64,000 nucleotides of DNA. Source: Poindextera sp963719975 (lineage in GTDB: Bacteria > Pseudomonadota > Alphaproteobacteria > Caulobacterales > Caulobacteraceae). The stretch is taken from NCBI GenBank assembly GCA_963719975.1, contig CAVRED010000007.1, forward strand, positions 806,001 through 870,000. Direction: 5' to 3'. Below are positions 50,608-59,232 of the stretch, piece after piece. Made by a program: the position numbers and the translations under genes. The notes below the pieces were generated by a model that did no database searches, had not been told where the DNA came from, and saw nothing but the letters and a program-made list of their open reading frames with translations. Each line of letters begins with the position of its first letter. Positions within the stretch are counted from its first letter, which is position 1.

Positions 50608-52602
50608 TCAGACCGGCACGGTGATGTTCTTGTTTCCGAACACCGCCTGCCAATTCTCGATTTCGGCCACGACGACGTCGTCCGTGGCGTGCGCGAGGTC
50701 AGCGATCAGGCGATAGTCCAGTGCGGCCTCCGGCGCGGTGAGCAGCGGCCGGATGCGGGCGTGCACGCCCTCGAGTTTGCTGGCCGTCACCTCCGATATG
50801 GCGGCGAAACGCTCGAAATCGCCGAAGTAGCGCACCCCGGCGATCGCGCCGCCGAAGGTCGGCAACAGCACGTCTGTGAAAGTCAGCCATTTCGACACTT
50901 CCTGCACCGTCGCGTGGGTGATCATCGCGGTGGCGCCGGCTTCGTTCAGGAGCAGCGAGAAGCCAACGGACACGACGGCCAGCGCGAAGAGGCGCTCGGA
51001 CAGGGCGTCGAGGTTATGGTGGACGTTGGTCAGGCGCCGCGCCTTGGCCTCGTGATAGTCGCGCTGGCGGGTGACGTGGGTGTCGAGCAGCTCCGTCAAC
51101 GCCATACGGAGATAGGCTTGCGAGATGGCGATCTTAGGCAGGCCGACGTCCCGCAGGCCGTAGCGGGCGTACCACTCCGGCCAGGATGTCTCCGTGCCGG
51201 AGGGCCAACGTCCCGGTGGTCGCGCGACGCCGAGCGCGAGCAGGATCGGGCTGTGGCGGAAGTACTCGGCGACACGCCGGGTTTGGAACCAGCGCTTGTG
51301 CCAACGTCGCCGTTGGCCGAGCCACGTCACGCCGAGGATCGCAGCAAGGAACAAGATCTCGGCGATGGCGAAGATCGGCGTGTCGCGCGAGTGCGAGAAC
51401 GGCAGGTAGGCGATGCCGCTGACGATGGCCAGCGCGGAAAACGCAAAGTTGGCGATCATCCCGCCGCGATACGCATCCGACAGCCGCGAGGAGATGCCGT
51501 CCGACCAGGCGAACCGCTCCAGGACGTCGATTTCGATCTTGTCGGTCAACGCCGGATCCGCACCGGGAAGCGTTCTGAGCGCCCCCATCAGCTCGGCGGC
51601 CGAGCCGGTCGCGATCGCGCCCGGCGCCTCATAGGTCTGGCGCAGATTGCGGAACGGCCGCCCCTCGCCGAACACCGCCTCGACCCGACGGTAGGCATGC
51701 CAGAGCGGGTCGCTGTGCGGCCGCCACGCTTCCGCGTCGAGGGCTGCGATGTCCGCACGCGCCGCGACGTCCTTTGCAGCTGCGGGCCGCAGCGCCTCGC
51801 GGACCAAAGCCGGCAGTGCGCCGGTCCGGTCGGGCGCCGGGGCGTCGAGCGTCGCAAGCGCCTCGAGCGTGCGCAACACTCGCCACTGCTCGGGCGCCTT
51901 GACGTTGATCCAGAGAACCGGGGCCCCGAGCTGGAGGGCGGCGGCGATGGTGTGACCAGTGCCGCCAACAAAGACGTGCGAGGCGCCGTCCCAAACCCCG
52001 ATCAGGATGTCGGACTGCTCAATCATGACCCGCGCCGACATTCCGACCCGCTCGGAGCAATGGGCTGCGAAGGCGTCGGAGGCCGCGCCGTCGTTCGGAT
52101 GGTCAAGCTTCGCGAGATAGAGGGCGGTGATCGCGGCGTCCTGGTCGGCGAGCTCGAACGTGCTGCCTGCCGCCTCGAGCGCGGCGATGCGATCCGCCCG
52201 CTCCCTCGTCCCGGCGCTCACGCCCTCACCCCCCGCCAGAAGGGCGCGGACTTCCGCCGCATCCACGGGCCGCGCGTTGATCGCCCGGTTGAGGTCACGC
52301 CCGAAGGGCAGCGGCGCGACGAGCTCCCAACCGCGCCTCAGCGCATCCTCCGATGCAAGCTGGTCCACTCCATCGGCCAAGAGGTTGTGCAGGCGTGTCG
52401 GCGCGACGGCGCCCAGTCCCAGCAAAGGCGGCTCGGCCGCCACAGCGGCGTCGATACCGTCGAAGATCTCGCAAAGGACGCGGGCGACCTCGGGTTGGTT
52501 CGCCGCGTAAGCGGCGTTATCGACCCGGTGGCCGGTGATCGCCAGACTGAGCCGAACCCGCGGCGGCGGAGGCGCGCTGATCGCCTGCGCCGCCTGCGCC
52601 AT
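50608..52602 (-). CDS. SLOG domain protein with C-terminal SLATT-like transmembrane region
   Basis: 664 residues, intact frame. The N-terminal part (about 17-235) has SLOG/LSDAT features: SLAITGHRVDNAAYA, HNLLADGVDQLASEDALRRG, WELVAPLPFGRDLN, EQSDILIGVWDG and GGTGHTIAAALQLGAPVLWI, a Rossmann-like nucleotide-sensing fold. After a linker come hydrophobic segments at about 382-402, 410-429, 537-553 and 574-592, two pairs flanking basic cytoplasmic stretches (RRRWHKRWFQTRR), and a tail with ENWQAVFGNKNI, resembling SLATT membrane effectors. It starts one base after the TIR gene stop, so the two are coupled. Predicted role: membrane effector triggered by a nucleotide signal. Confidence 0.72.
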   Translation of the reverse strand: MAQAAQAISAPPPPRVRLSLAITGHRVDNAAYAANQPEVARVLCEIFDGIDAAVAAEPPLLGLGAVAPTRLHNLLADGVDQLASEDALRRGWELVAPLPFGRDLNRAINARPVDAAEVRALLAGGEGVSAGTRERADRIAALEAAGSTFELADQDAAITALYLAKLDHPNDGAASDAFAAHCSERVGMSARVMIEQSDILIGVWDGASHVFVGGTGHTIAAALQLGAPVLWINVKAPEQWRVLRTLEALATLDAPAPDRTGALPALVREALRPAAAKDVAARADIAALDAEAWRPHSDPLWHAYRRVEAVFGEGRPFRNLRQTYEAPGAIATGSAAELMGALRTLPGADPALTDKIEIDVLERFAWSDGISSRLSDAYRGGMIANFAFSALAIVSGIAYLPFSHSRDTPIFAIAEILFLAAILGVTWLGQRRRWHKRWFQTRRVAEYFRHSPILLALGVARPPGRWPSGTETSWPEWYARYGLRDVGLPKIAISQAYLRMALTELLDTHVTRQRDYHEAKARRLTNVHHNLDALSERLFALAVVSVGFSLLLNEAGATAMITHATVQEVSKWLTFTDVLLPTFGGAIAGVRYFGDFERFAAISEVTASKLEGVHARIRPLLTAPEAALDYRLIADLAHATDDVVVAEIENWQAVFGNKNITVPV

Positions 52603-52603
52603 G

Positions 52604-53398
52604 CTAGCGCCCGCTCTCGGTTCCCGATCCGCTCGGGCCGACGCGTCGCCGGACGTCCTCGACGAACGAGAGCCAGGCGGGGTCGTCGTCTGAGCCGTCC
52701 CATTGGCTAAGGTTGGCGGTCTGGGTCAGCTCGAACATCACCGGCCGTTCGCACTCTTCGATCATGGCGGGCAGGAGCGTGCCGTTCCGATCGCCCAAAG
52801 TTGCCTCCGCCCGCACCCAGCGGGAGGCGACCGACCGCTTCGACCAGAGCACGACCACCGCCTTGGCCCCGCGTAACGCCGCTTCAGTGACCTCGTCGTA
52901 GGCCTGGCCGGCGCGCAGCGTCACGTCCCACCAGACCTCGAACCCCAGCGCCGCGAAACCGTCGGCGAAACGGCGGGCGATGAGCTGATCCTCGCGATTG
53001 TAGGAGAGGAAGATGTCCGGAGCCGCTGTTGGGGCGTGCGCCTCGCCATCGATCCGGCGCAGCGACTGGTGGCCGACCGTCAGCACCGCACCGATCGGGA
53101 GGACTGTGGGCTCCATCACCCGGACATCGTCGATAAAGGTGCCGTTGGTCGACTTCAGGTCCGTCACCATGAGGTCGTCACCCTCGACGGTGATCCGGCA
53201 GTGGGCGCGTGAGACCTCGGACTCGGCCAGGACGATGTCCGCCGGCGCCGATCGGCCAATCGTCGCTCCTGAGCGGGCGATCAAGTATCGCCGGCCGAGA
53301 TACAATCCGTCGATCAGCTCAAGACAGTGGAGCGGACGGTCCAGCCCGGCATCCGCCCGATCGGCGGCCGTCATGATCCGGGTTTGTTCAGCGTCCAA
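52604..53398 (-). CDS. FHA-TIR domain protein
   Basis: 264 residues from a TTG at 53398 (GGGAG lies eight bases upstream; an in-frame ATG at 53374 is the alternative). Residues about 38-112 form an FHA domain: ATIGRSAPADIVL, EVSRAHCRI, LKSTNGTFIDD, with the phosphothreonine-binding Arg, Ser and His/Asn. Residues about 127-250 form a TIR domain: DIFLSYNREDQLIARRFADG, FEVWWDVTLRAGQAYDEVTE, VVVLWSKRSVASRWVRAEA. Glu172 in TEAALRGA is the likely NADase catalytic glutamate. FHA suggests control by protein phosphorylation. It heads a two-gene operon. Confidence 0.9.
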   Translation of the reverse strand: MDAEQTRIMTAADRADAGLDRPLHCLELIDGLYLGRRYLIARSGATIGRSAPADIVLAESEVSRAHCRITVEGDDLMVTDLKSTNGTFIDDVRVMEPTVLPIGAVLTVGHQSLRRIDGEAHAPTAAPDIFLSYNREDQLIARRFADGFAALGFEVWWDVTLRAGQAYDEVTEAALRGAKAVVVLWSKRSVASRWVRAEATLGDRNGTLLPAMIEECERPVMFELTQTANLSQWDGSDDDPAWLSFVEDVRRRVGPSGSGTESGR

Positions 53399-53433
53399 TT
53401 GGGAGGCTCCCGCCAGATTTGGCTCGGCAGACG

Positions 53434-53462
53434 ATGTAAACTTAGCACCCCTTCCGCATCAA
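53434..53462 (-). promoter_or_regulatory. Candidate promoter of the FHA-TIR operon
   Basis: On the minus strand TTGATG (53462-53457), 17 bases, TTACAT (53439-53434). It lies about 36 bases before the TTG start. Both boxes are moderate matches, in an otherwise GC-rich stretch. Confidence 0.35.
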
Positions 53463-53603
53463 GCCCGCGTAAACGTCGAGAGCGCGCCCGCCGGAAGAGC
53501 GTTCCGATTCCGCCGGTTGCTTGCAAGAGCGGCGCCGATCCGACTGCGTGTGATCGACCTGGGCATAAAAACGCCCGTCTGGGGCGCGGTCGCGGAGCCT
53601 GCC

Positions 53604-54566
53604 CTAGCGCGCGCCGAGCGCGCCCGCCGGTGAGACGTAGTCCGGGTCGTGGGTGAACGGCAGCGGCCCGTTCCGGCGCAGCGCTTCCAGCACGGTCGCG
53701 AAGCTTGTCGCGCATCGAAAGCCGAGTTCCCGTTCGGCGCGGCTCGCATCGTAGACCCGGCCGATGCTCGAAGGCAGCCGCCAGCCATGGCGCGCGTAGA
53801 GCCCGGGTGCATCGGGGAAGTCGCGCGCCACGACGCTGGCGGCGTCGCGCATGAGCGCCCCGGCGTCCGAACGCTTAAAGGTGATCGGCGCGGAGATGAC
53901 GAACACGCCGAAGCCGATGTGCGCCGCCCGCTCCAGCGCAATCACGTGCGCCTCGGCCGCGTCTTCGACGGTCAGCCGCCGATACAGGAACTCGTTGGCC
54001 TTCAGATTGGGGCCGGACAACGCCCTGTGGGTGTCGTCCTCCTCGGGAAAGAAGCGGCTGGTGCGGAGCACGACGCAGCTCAGGCCGTGCTCGAGGTGGT
54101 GGCGCCGGCACAGCCCTTCGGCGGCAAGCTTGGTGACGCCATAGATGTTGCGGGGCTCGAGCGGGCCGGTCGTCTCGTCGAGCCAGGCGGCCGCATCGCC
54201 CAACTCCTGGCGGACCGCCTGCGAGACCATGAGCGAGGTTGTCGATGTAAAGACGAACCGGTCATGGCCGGCGGCGGCCGCGGCCTCCAGCAGGTTCAGG
54301 CTGCCGGCCACGTTCGTGTCCACAAAAGCCTGCGCCGGAAACCGCGCGATGTCGGGCTTGTGCAAGGCTCCGGCGTGGATCACCGCTTGAATGCCGTGAT
54401 CGCCAAAGGCGCGCTCGACGACTGAACCGTCCGCGACCGATCCAACGATCTGGGTCTCGGCGCCGGCGGCGATGTCCAGTCCCGTCACGGCGTGGCCGCT
54501 CGCCCTCAGCCTCGGCGCTAGATACCGTCCGAGCCAGCCGGACGAACCTGTCAGCAAGACGCGCAT
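53604..54566 (-). CDS. NAD-dependent epimerase/dehydratase family protein
   Basis: 320 residues, extended SDR fold. RVLLTGSSGWLGRYLAPRLR is the NAD-binding motif, VIHAGALHKPDIARFPAQAF the substrate-side block, FTSTTSLM carries the catalytic Ser/Thr, and NIYGVTKLAAEGLCRRH the Y-x-x-x-K pair. No sugar-synthesis genes are adjacent, so the substrate is unclear. It lies between tRNA-Ser and the FHA-TIR operon, on the same strand as both. Confidence 0.9.
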   Translation of the reverse strand: MRVLLTGSSGWLGRYLAPRLRASGHAVTGLDIAAGAETQIVGSVADGSVVERAFGDHGIQAVIHAGALHKPDIARFPAQAFVDTNVAGSLNLLEAAAAAGHDRFVFTSTTSLMVSQAVRQELGDAAAWLDETTGPLEPRNIYGVTKLAAEGLCRRHHLEHGLSCVVLRTSRFFPEEDDTHRALSGPNLKANEFLYRRLTVEDAAEAHVIALERAAHIGFGVFVISAPITFKRSDAGALMRDAASVVARDFPDAPGLYARHGWRLPSSIGRVYDASRAERELGFRCATSFATVLEALRRNGPLPFTHDPDYVSPAGALGAR

Positions 54567-54655
54567 TTCGCGCTCCTAGTAAACGCTGCGCCGTTTCGAA
54601 CACCAGGCTCGGCGCTGTCGCGCCTCGGTTCTTGCGCCGTTGGAGCGCCGTAGGG

Positions 54656-54745
54656 TGGCGGACGGGGTGGGATTCGAACCCACGGTGCGCTTGCACGCAC
54701 GGCGGTTTTCAAGACCGCTGCCTTCAACCACTCGGCCACCCGTCC
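54656..54745 (-). tRNA. tRNA-Ser (UGA anticodon)
   Basis: On the minus strand the acceptor arm GGACGGG pairs with CCCGTCC, followed by G and an encoded CCA. The D arm is GCCGAGTGGTTGAAGGC, the anticodon stem GCGGT/ACCGC encloses CTTGAAA (anticodon TGA), a long variable arm typical of class II tRNAs follows, and the T arm reads GTGGGTTCGAATCCCAC. It reads UCA and related serine codons. Confidence 0.97.
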
Positions 54746-54846
54746 GACGGCGCGGCTCTTAGCAGGCGGCCGCGGCGTGCTCCAGCGGAGCGAAGGCGCG
54801 CTCGGCTGGTCTTGCAAGGCCCGTTGATCCGGCCGATTGAGCGCGC

Positions 54847-55488
54847 ATGCGCAGCGGACGCTTCATTACGCTCGAGGGCGGGGAGGGGACCGGAAAGTCG
54901 ACCCAGGCCGCCCGCCTGGCCGAGCGGCTGCGGGCCTCCGGGCACGAGGTCGTAGCAACCCGAGAGCCCGGTGGATCGCCGGGCGGCGAGGCCATTCGCA
55001 GCCTGCTCGTCGAGGGGCCTCCGGAACTCTGGTCGCCGCTTAGCGAGACGCTGCTGATGTACGCTGCGCGCCGCGATCACATCGAGCGGGTGATCGCCCC
55101 GGCGCTCGAGCGCGGCGCCTGGGTCGTTTGCGACCGGTTCCTCGACTCCACCCGCGCGTACCAGGGCGCCGGCGGCGGCGCGCCCGCGTCTATCATCGCC
55201 GCGCTCGAGCGGGAGGTCGTTGGCGACCTCATGCCCGAGCTGACCCTGGTGTTGGACCTGCCTGTCACGGCCGGCCTGGAGCGCGCCGCCCAACGGGCTG
55301 GAGACGAGCACCGCTTCGAGGCGAAAGGCACCGCCTTCCACGAACGCCTGCGGCGAGCGTTTCTGGAAATCGCCGTCGCCGAACCGGCGCGCTGCGTCGT
55401 CATCGACGCCTCGGGCAACCTCGACAACGTCGAGGCAGCGATCTGGCGCGCCGTCCAAGCACGAGTGGCGGCAGGCGCGCGTGGCTGA
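54847..55488 (+). CDS. tmk: Thymidylate kinase
   Basis: 213 residues. FITLEGGEGTGKSTQAARLA is the P-loop, TREPGGSPGGEAIRSLLVEG the DRX-equivalent substrate block, VVCDRFLDSTRAYQGAGG the DRY-like motif, and EHRFEAKGTAFHERLRRAFL the lid. It makes dTDP from dTMP. The last eight bases overlap the holB GTG start, an arrangement widely conserved with holB. Confidence 0.97.
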   Translation: MRSGRFITLEGGEGTGKSTQAARLAERLRASGHEVVATREPGGSPGGEAIRSLLVEGPPELWSPLSETLLMYAARRDHIERVIAPALERGAWVVCDRFLDSTRAYQGAGGGAPASIIAALEREVVGDLMPELTLVLDLPVTAGLERAAQRAGDEHRFEAKGTAFHERLRRAFLEIAVAEPARCVVIDASGNLDNVEAAIWRAVQARVAAGARG

Positions 55489-56486
55489 AACCGCAACCAT
55501 CGCGCATCCTCGCGAGGTCTTCGCCTACGAGCGCGGCGAGGACCTGGAGGCCTCATTCCTCTCCGCCCTCGAGCGAAACCGGCTGCATCACGGGTGGCTG
55601 CTGACCGGCCCAGAAGGGGCGGGCAAGGCGACGTTCGCCTATCGCGCCGCCCGCCGGCTGCTAGGCGCGGCTCCCGACCAAGCCTACGGCCCGCTTGGCG
55701 CTTCGCCCGACGATCCCGTCAGCCGTCTCGTCGCGGCGCGCTCGCACCCGGACCTGCTGGTCGTCGAACGCTGGACCGACGACGGAAAGCCGCGAAAGGT
55801 CATTCCAGTCGAGGAGGCCCGCCGATTGCCGGAGTTCTTCTCCAAGGCCCCCGGGCTCGCACGGTGGCGTGTCGCCATCGTTGATTCGGTTGACGACTTA
55901 AATGTCAGTGGCGCCAATGCCTTGCTGAAAATATTGGAGGAGCCGCCTCAACGCGGTGTGCTGTTCCTGGTCAGTCACGCGCCCGGCGCTCTGCTCGACA
56001 CCATCCGATCACGCTGTCGGCGCCTGGTCTTCCGTCCCTGGCCGGACGAGGCCGTGGCCGACTTCGTCAGCGGCCGGAGCGAGGTCTCGCCCGAGGACGC
56101 GCTTCATCTGGCGCGCATGGCGCACGGCGCGCCCGGCCGGGCCTTGCAGCTGCTCGCAAAGGGCGGACTCGCCGCTGACGAAGCCGCCCGCGCCCTGATT
56201 CGGCCGGCTTCCGGATGCAGATCTAACCGCACTACAGGCGCTGGTCGACGGTTTCCGGGGCGGAGAGGGCGCGGAACGCTTCACAATCCTCCTCGAGCGG
56301 ATGAGCGATCAGGCCCGCGGACGCGCCATCGCGGGGGCGGAGGAGGGCGCGCGGGAGAGCGCTCGCTGGGCGGAGATCGCGACGCGATTGGCCGCCCTGC
56401 CAGACGAGATCGACGGGCTGAACCTCGACCGTGGCGATGCCTTTTGGACGGCGATCGGAGACCTGCGCGCGGCGGCAAGGGCCTGA
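55481..56486 (+). CDS. holB: DNA polymerase III delta prime subunit, one frame break
   Basis: About 335 residues from a GTG at 55481. Clamp-loader AAA+ fold: HHGWLLTGPEGAGKATFAYR (modified P-loop), VIPVEEARRLPEFFSKAPGL, VAIVDSVDDLNVSGANALLK, ILEEPPQRGVLFLVSHAPGA (SRC-type LDTIRSRCRRLVFRPW follows). An indel near 56205 shifts the frame and the C-terminal helical part continues to LNLDRGDAFWTAIGDLRAAA. It loads the sliding clamp with the tau/gamma and delta subunits. Confidence 0.94.
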
Positions 56487-56494
56487 CCGCGGCC

Positions 56495-57272
56495 ATGCTG
56501 ATCGACAGTCACGTGAACCTTCATGCAGCCCAGTTCGAGCATGATCGGGACGAGGTGATCGCCAGAGCGCGTGCGGCCGGCGTGCGGCTAATGATGACGA
56601 TCTGTGATCGGATCGACCGGTTCGAGTCCGTTCGCGCGATCGCGGAGTTCGAATGCCGATATCTGGTGCTCGATCGGCGTCCATCCGCACGAATCGAAAG
56701 ACTTTCTTACACTTTTTGTTAACGATCTTACGGACCACATCAGCGGTCGCGTGGCAGCCATCGGCAAATCAGGGCTGGACTTCTTTTACGATCATAGTCC
56801 TCGCGATGTGCAGGTCCAGGTCTTCCGTACACATATCCACAGTTCGCGCGAAAGCGGCCTCCCGTTGATCGTCCATGCGCGGGATGCTGACGCGGAAATA
56901 GCTGAAATCCTTGAAGAAGAGTATGCGATCGGGCCGTTCAAGCTGCTCATGCACTGTTATACCAGCGGCCCAGAGCTCGCTCGCAGGGCGGCGGCGCTGG
57001 GCGCATGGTTCTCCGTCTCCGGAATCGCGACCTTCAAGACCGCGGAGGCGGTGAGGGCGGTGATCCGTGACCTGCCGCCCGAACGGATTTTGGTCGAAAC
57101 CGACTGTCCCTATCTCGCGCCGGTCCCGATGCGCGGGCGACGGAACGAGCCGGCCTATCTTCCCTATGTCCTTGCCAAACTCGCCGAGATTCGAGGGTGG
57201 AGTCTCAAGGAAGCGGAGGCCCGGACTGAGGATGCCTTCTTCTCCCTGTTCGACAGGATCCCCCGCCCATGA
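56495..57272 (+). CDS. tatD: TatD family metal-dependent hydrolase, one frame break
   Basis: About 259 residues. MLIDSHVNLHAAQFEHDRDE (the HVNLH motif resembles E. coli TatD), then after an indel near 56648 ADIWCSIGVHPHESKD, IGKSGLDFFYDHSPRDVQVQ, SGLPLIVHARDADAEIAEIL, MHCYTSGPELARRAAALGAW and the last metal ligands in LVETDCPYLAPVPMRGRRNE. TatD proteins are metal-dependent 3'-5' nucleases. The middle (56690-56760) is less GC-rich than its neighbours. Its stop overlaps the next start (ATGA). Confidence 0.93.
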
Positions 57273-58097
57273 CCGGTGTGCTCGAGTTCACGATCCTGGG
57301 CTGCGGATCGTCGGCCGGCGTACCGCGAGCGGACGGCGACTGGGGCGCCTGCGATCCCACCGAGCCGCGCAATCGCCGCGGCCGCTGCTCGCTGCTGGTG
57401 CGCCGGCGTGGGGCGGCGGGGCCGGAGCACGAAACCACCGTCCTGGTCGACACATCGCCCGACCTTCGGCTGCAGACCGCCGGCGCCGGCGTGCAGGCGG
57501 CTGGATGCGATCCTGTTCACCCACGACCATGCCGACCAGGTGCACGGCATCGACGACACCAGGGCGTTCGCGCTGCGCAATCGCCGGCGAACGCCTTGCT
57601 TTATGGACGCGGCCACCCGAGTGACGCTGATGCAGCGGTTCGGCTACATCTTCCGGGGGCAGGGCGGCTATCCCGCCATCTGCGACGACCACCCGCTGCC
57701 GCCGCACGGGGAGGCCTGGTCGATCGAGGGACCTTCCGGCTCCATTCCGATCGTGACGTTCGACCAGGACCACGGCGGCGTCCGCTGCGTCGGCTATCGC
57801 TTTGGATCTGTTGCCTATTCCTGCGACGTCGTCGCCCTGCCGGAGGCCGCCTTCGACGCCCTGGCCGGCGTGAGCGTGTGGATCGTCGATGCCCTGCGCT
57901 ACGCGCCGCACCCGACCCATGCGCACCTGGAGCGGACGCTCGAGTGGATCGCGAGGGTGAGGCCCGAAAGGGCGATTCTGACCAACATGCATATTGATAT
58001 GGATTTCAACACACTATCGCATGAACTTCCGCTTGGCGTTGAGCCTGCCTTTGATGGCCTGAGGTTCGAGACTGCGGAGATGTCAACGCCAGGATGA
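57269..58097 (+). CDS. MBL-fold metallohydrolase (PhnP-like), one frame break
   Basis: About 276 residues. MTGVLEFTILGCGSSAGVPR, GRCSLLVRRRG, VLVDTSPDLRLQTA, then after an indel near 57505 the metal motif FTHDHADQVHGIDDTRAF (H-x-H-x-D-H), IPIVTFDQDHGGVRCVGYRF, and TNMHIDMDFNTLSHELP at the end. The arrangement matches PhnP-type phosphodiesterases and the family found after tatD in alphaproteobacteria. It overlaps the ICMT-like gene by four bases. Confidence 0.9.
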
Positions 58098-58702
58098 CTC
58101 TTCCGATGCACGCTTTCGCGTTCGAGGACACGCCGCTCAAGGCCGGCGTGTTCTGGGTGAGCTACATGGCGTGGTTCGCCATGGAGCTCTGGATCGCCTT
58201 CCGGGATCGGCGGTCCGCGCGTGGCAAGCTCGTCGACCGGGGAACGCGGTGGGTGATCTGGGCCGCGATCTACTTCGCCCTGTTTCTGGGCTTTGGACTG
58301 CGGTTCGGGTTTCCAACCGCCGACATCCCGGCGCCAGGGCTGGATTTGGTTCTGCTGGGCGCTGGGCTCGTCTGGCTGGGGATGGCCCTTCGGCTCTGGG
58401 CCGTGCTCACGCTTGGCCGCTTCTTTCGCACGACCGTCTTTGTGCACGACGACCACCAGCTCGTCAGCCATGGTCCGTACCGCTTCCTACGCAATCCCGG
58501 TTACACCGGCGGCGTCGTGACGTTCGCAGGCGTTGGGCTCATGCTGGGCAACTGGGCCTCGCTGGTCGCAGTTCTGGCCGCCGCGATCACGGGCTACAGC
58601 ATTCGCATCCGCGCCGAGGAGCGGGCGCTCAGCGAACGGTTCGGCCAGGCCTACGAGGCCTATCGCAAGGGGCGCTGGGCTCTGATCCCGCTGACTTGGT
58701 AG
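58094..58702 (+). CDS. Isoprenylcysteine carboxyl methyltransferase-like membrane protein
   Basis: 202 residues with four to five membrane helices (residues about 15-35, 52-72, 83-103, 128-155). The C-terminal ICMT/PEMT-type SAM-binding region has QLVSHGPYRFLRNPGYTGGV, RIRAEERALSERFGQAYEAY and RKGRWALIPLTW. The substrate in bacteria is unknown and need not be an isoprenylated protein. It is the last gene of the tmk-holB-tatD string and converges on a VOC gene. Confidence 0.88.
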   Translation: MTLPMHAFAFEDTPLKAGVFWVSYMAWFAMELWIAFRDRRSARGKLVDRGTRWVIWAAIYFALFLGFGLRFGFPTADIPAPGLDLVLLGAGLVWLGMALRLWAVLTLGRFFRTTVFVHDDHQLVSHGPYRFLRNPGYTGGVVTFAGVGLMLGNWASLVAVLAAAITGYSIRIRAEERALSERFGQAYEAYRKGRWALIPLTW

Positions 58703-58784
58703 GTAGCTCTATTTCCGATAATCTATCTTAGACGCGATATCGATATGGGCCGCCGGTGCGATGTCCCGCCCCCCCAAGGGGTCC

Positions 58785-59141
58785 TTAGTCGGACGGCGGT
58801 TCCCACAATTCCACCGGATTCCCCTCCGGGTCATGGATACGGGCGAACCGGCCCGTCTCCGGCGTGTCCCAAGCGGGGTTCGTGGTGACCGTTATGCCGG
58901 CCTCGCGGAGCGCGGAGAGCAGCCGATCCAGCTCGGTGACCCGGAAGTTGATCATCCACTGCTTGGCCGCAGGGAAATAGTCCGTGTCTCGTGGGAACGG
59001 CATGAAGACGGTTGGACCGGCCTGTTGCATCCACTGATACGCGTCGGCGGCGGCAACGCCCAAGTTTGTTCGATACCACTCCTGCAGGGCCTCAGGGTCG
59101 CTCGCCCGGAAGAAGACGCCGCCGATTCCCACCGCAGACAT
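58785..59141 (-). CDS. VOC (glyoxalase) family protein
   Basis: 118 residues from ATG 59141 (MSAVGIGGVFFRASDPEALQ). WYRTNLGVAAADAYQWMQQA, MINFRVTELDRLLSALREAG and FARIHDPEGNPVELWEPPS complete a single VOC domain. The final Glu ligand (ELWEP) is present. Function unknown; the 82 bases between it and the convergent ICMT-like gene are AT-richer than the surroundings and hold no gene. Confidence 0.87.
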   Translation of the reverse strand: MSAVGIGGVFFRASDPEALQEWYRTNLGVAAADAYQWMQQAGPTVFMPFPRDTDYFPAAKQWMINFRVTELDRLLSALREAGITVTTNPAWDTPETGRFARIHDPEGNPVELWEPPSD

Positions 59142-59232
59142 GAAGGCCTCCCGCTTTGCATCGAAGCCTAGCCTCTGCAATCCGTGGAACCAAGTGGCGC
59201 AGCGGCTGCTTCCCAAGAGTTGTAGGGACGGG

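Noticed and set aside
50689..52710. A 673-codon open frame on the plus strand opposite the SLOG gene
   Set aside because: High GC content opens long antisense frames. Its product is arginine- and glycine-rich with no motif, while the minus strand gives a coherent SLOG-membrane protein.
56690..56760. AT-richer patch in tatD as a sign of insertion
   Set aside because: The TatD motifs run straight through the patch in one frame, so it is part of the gene.
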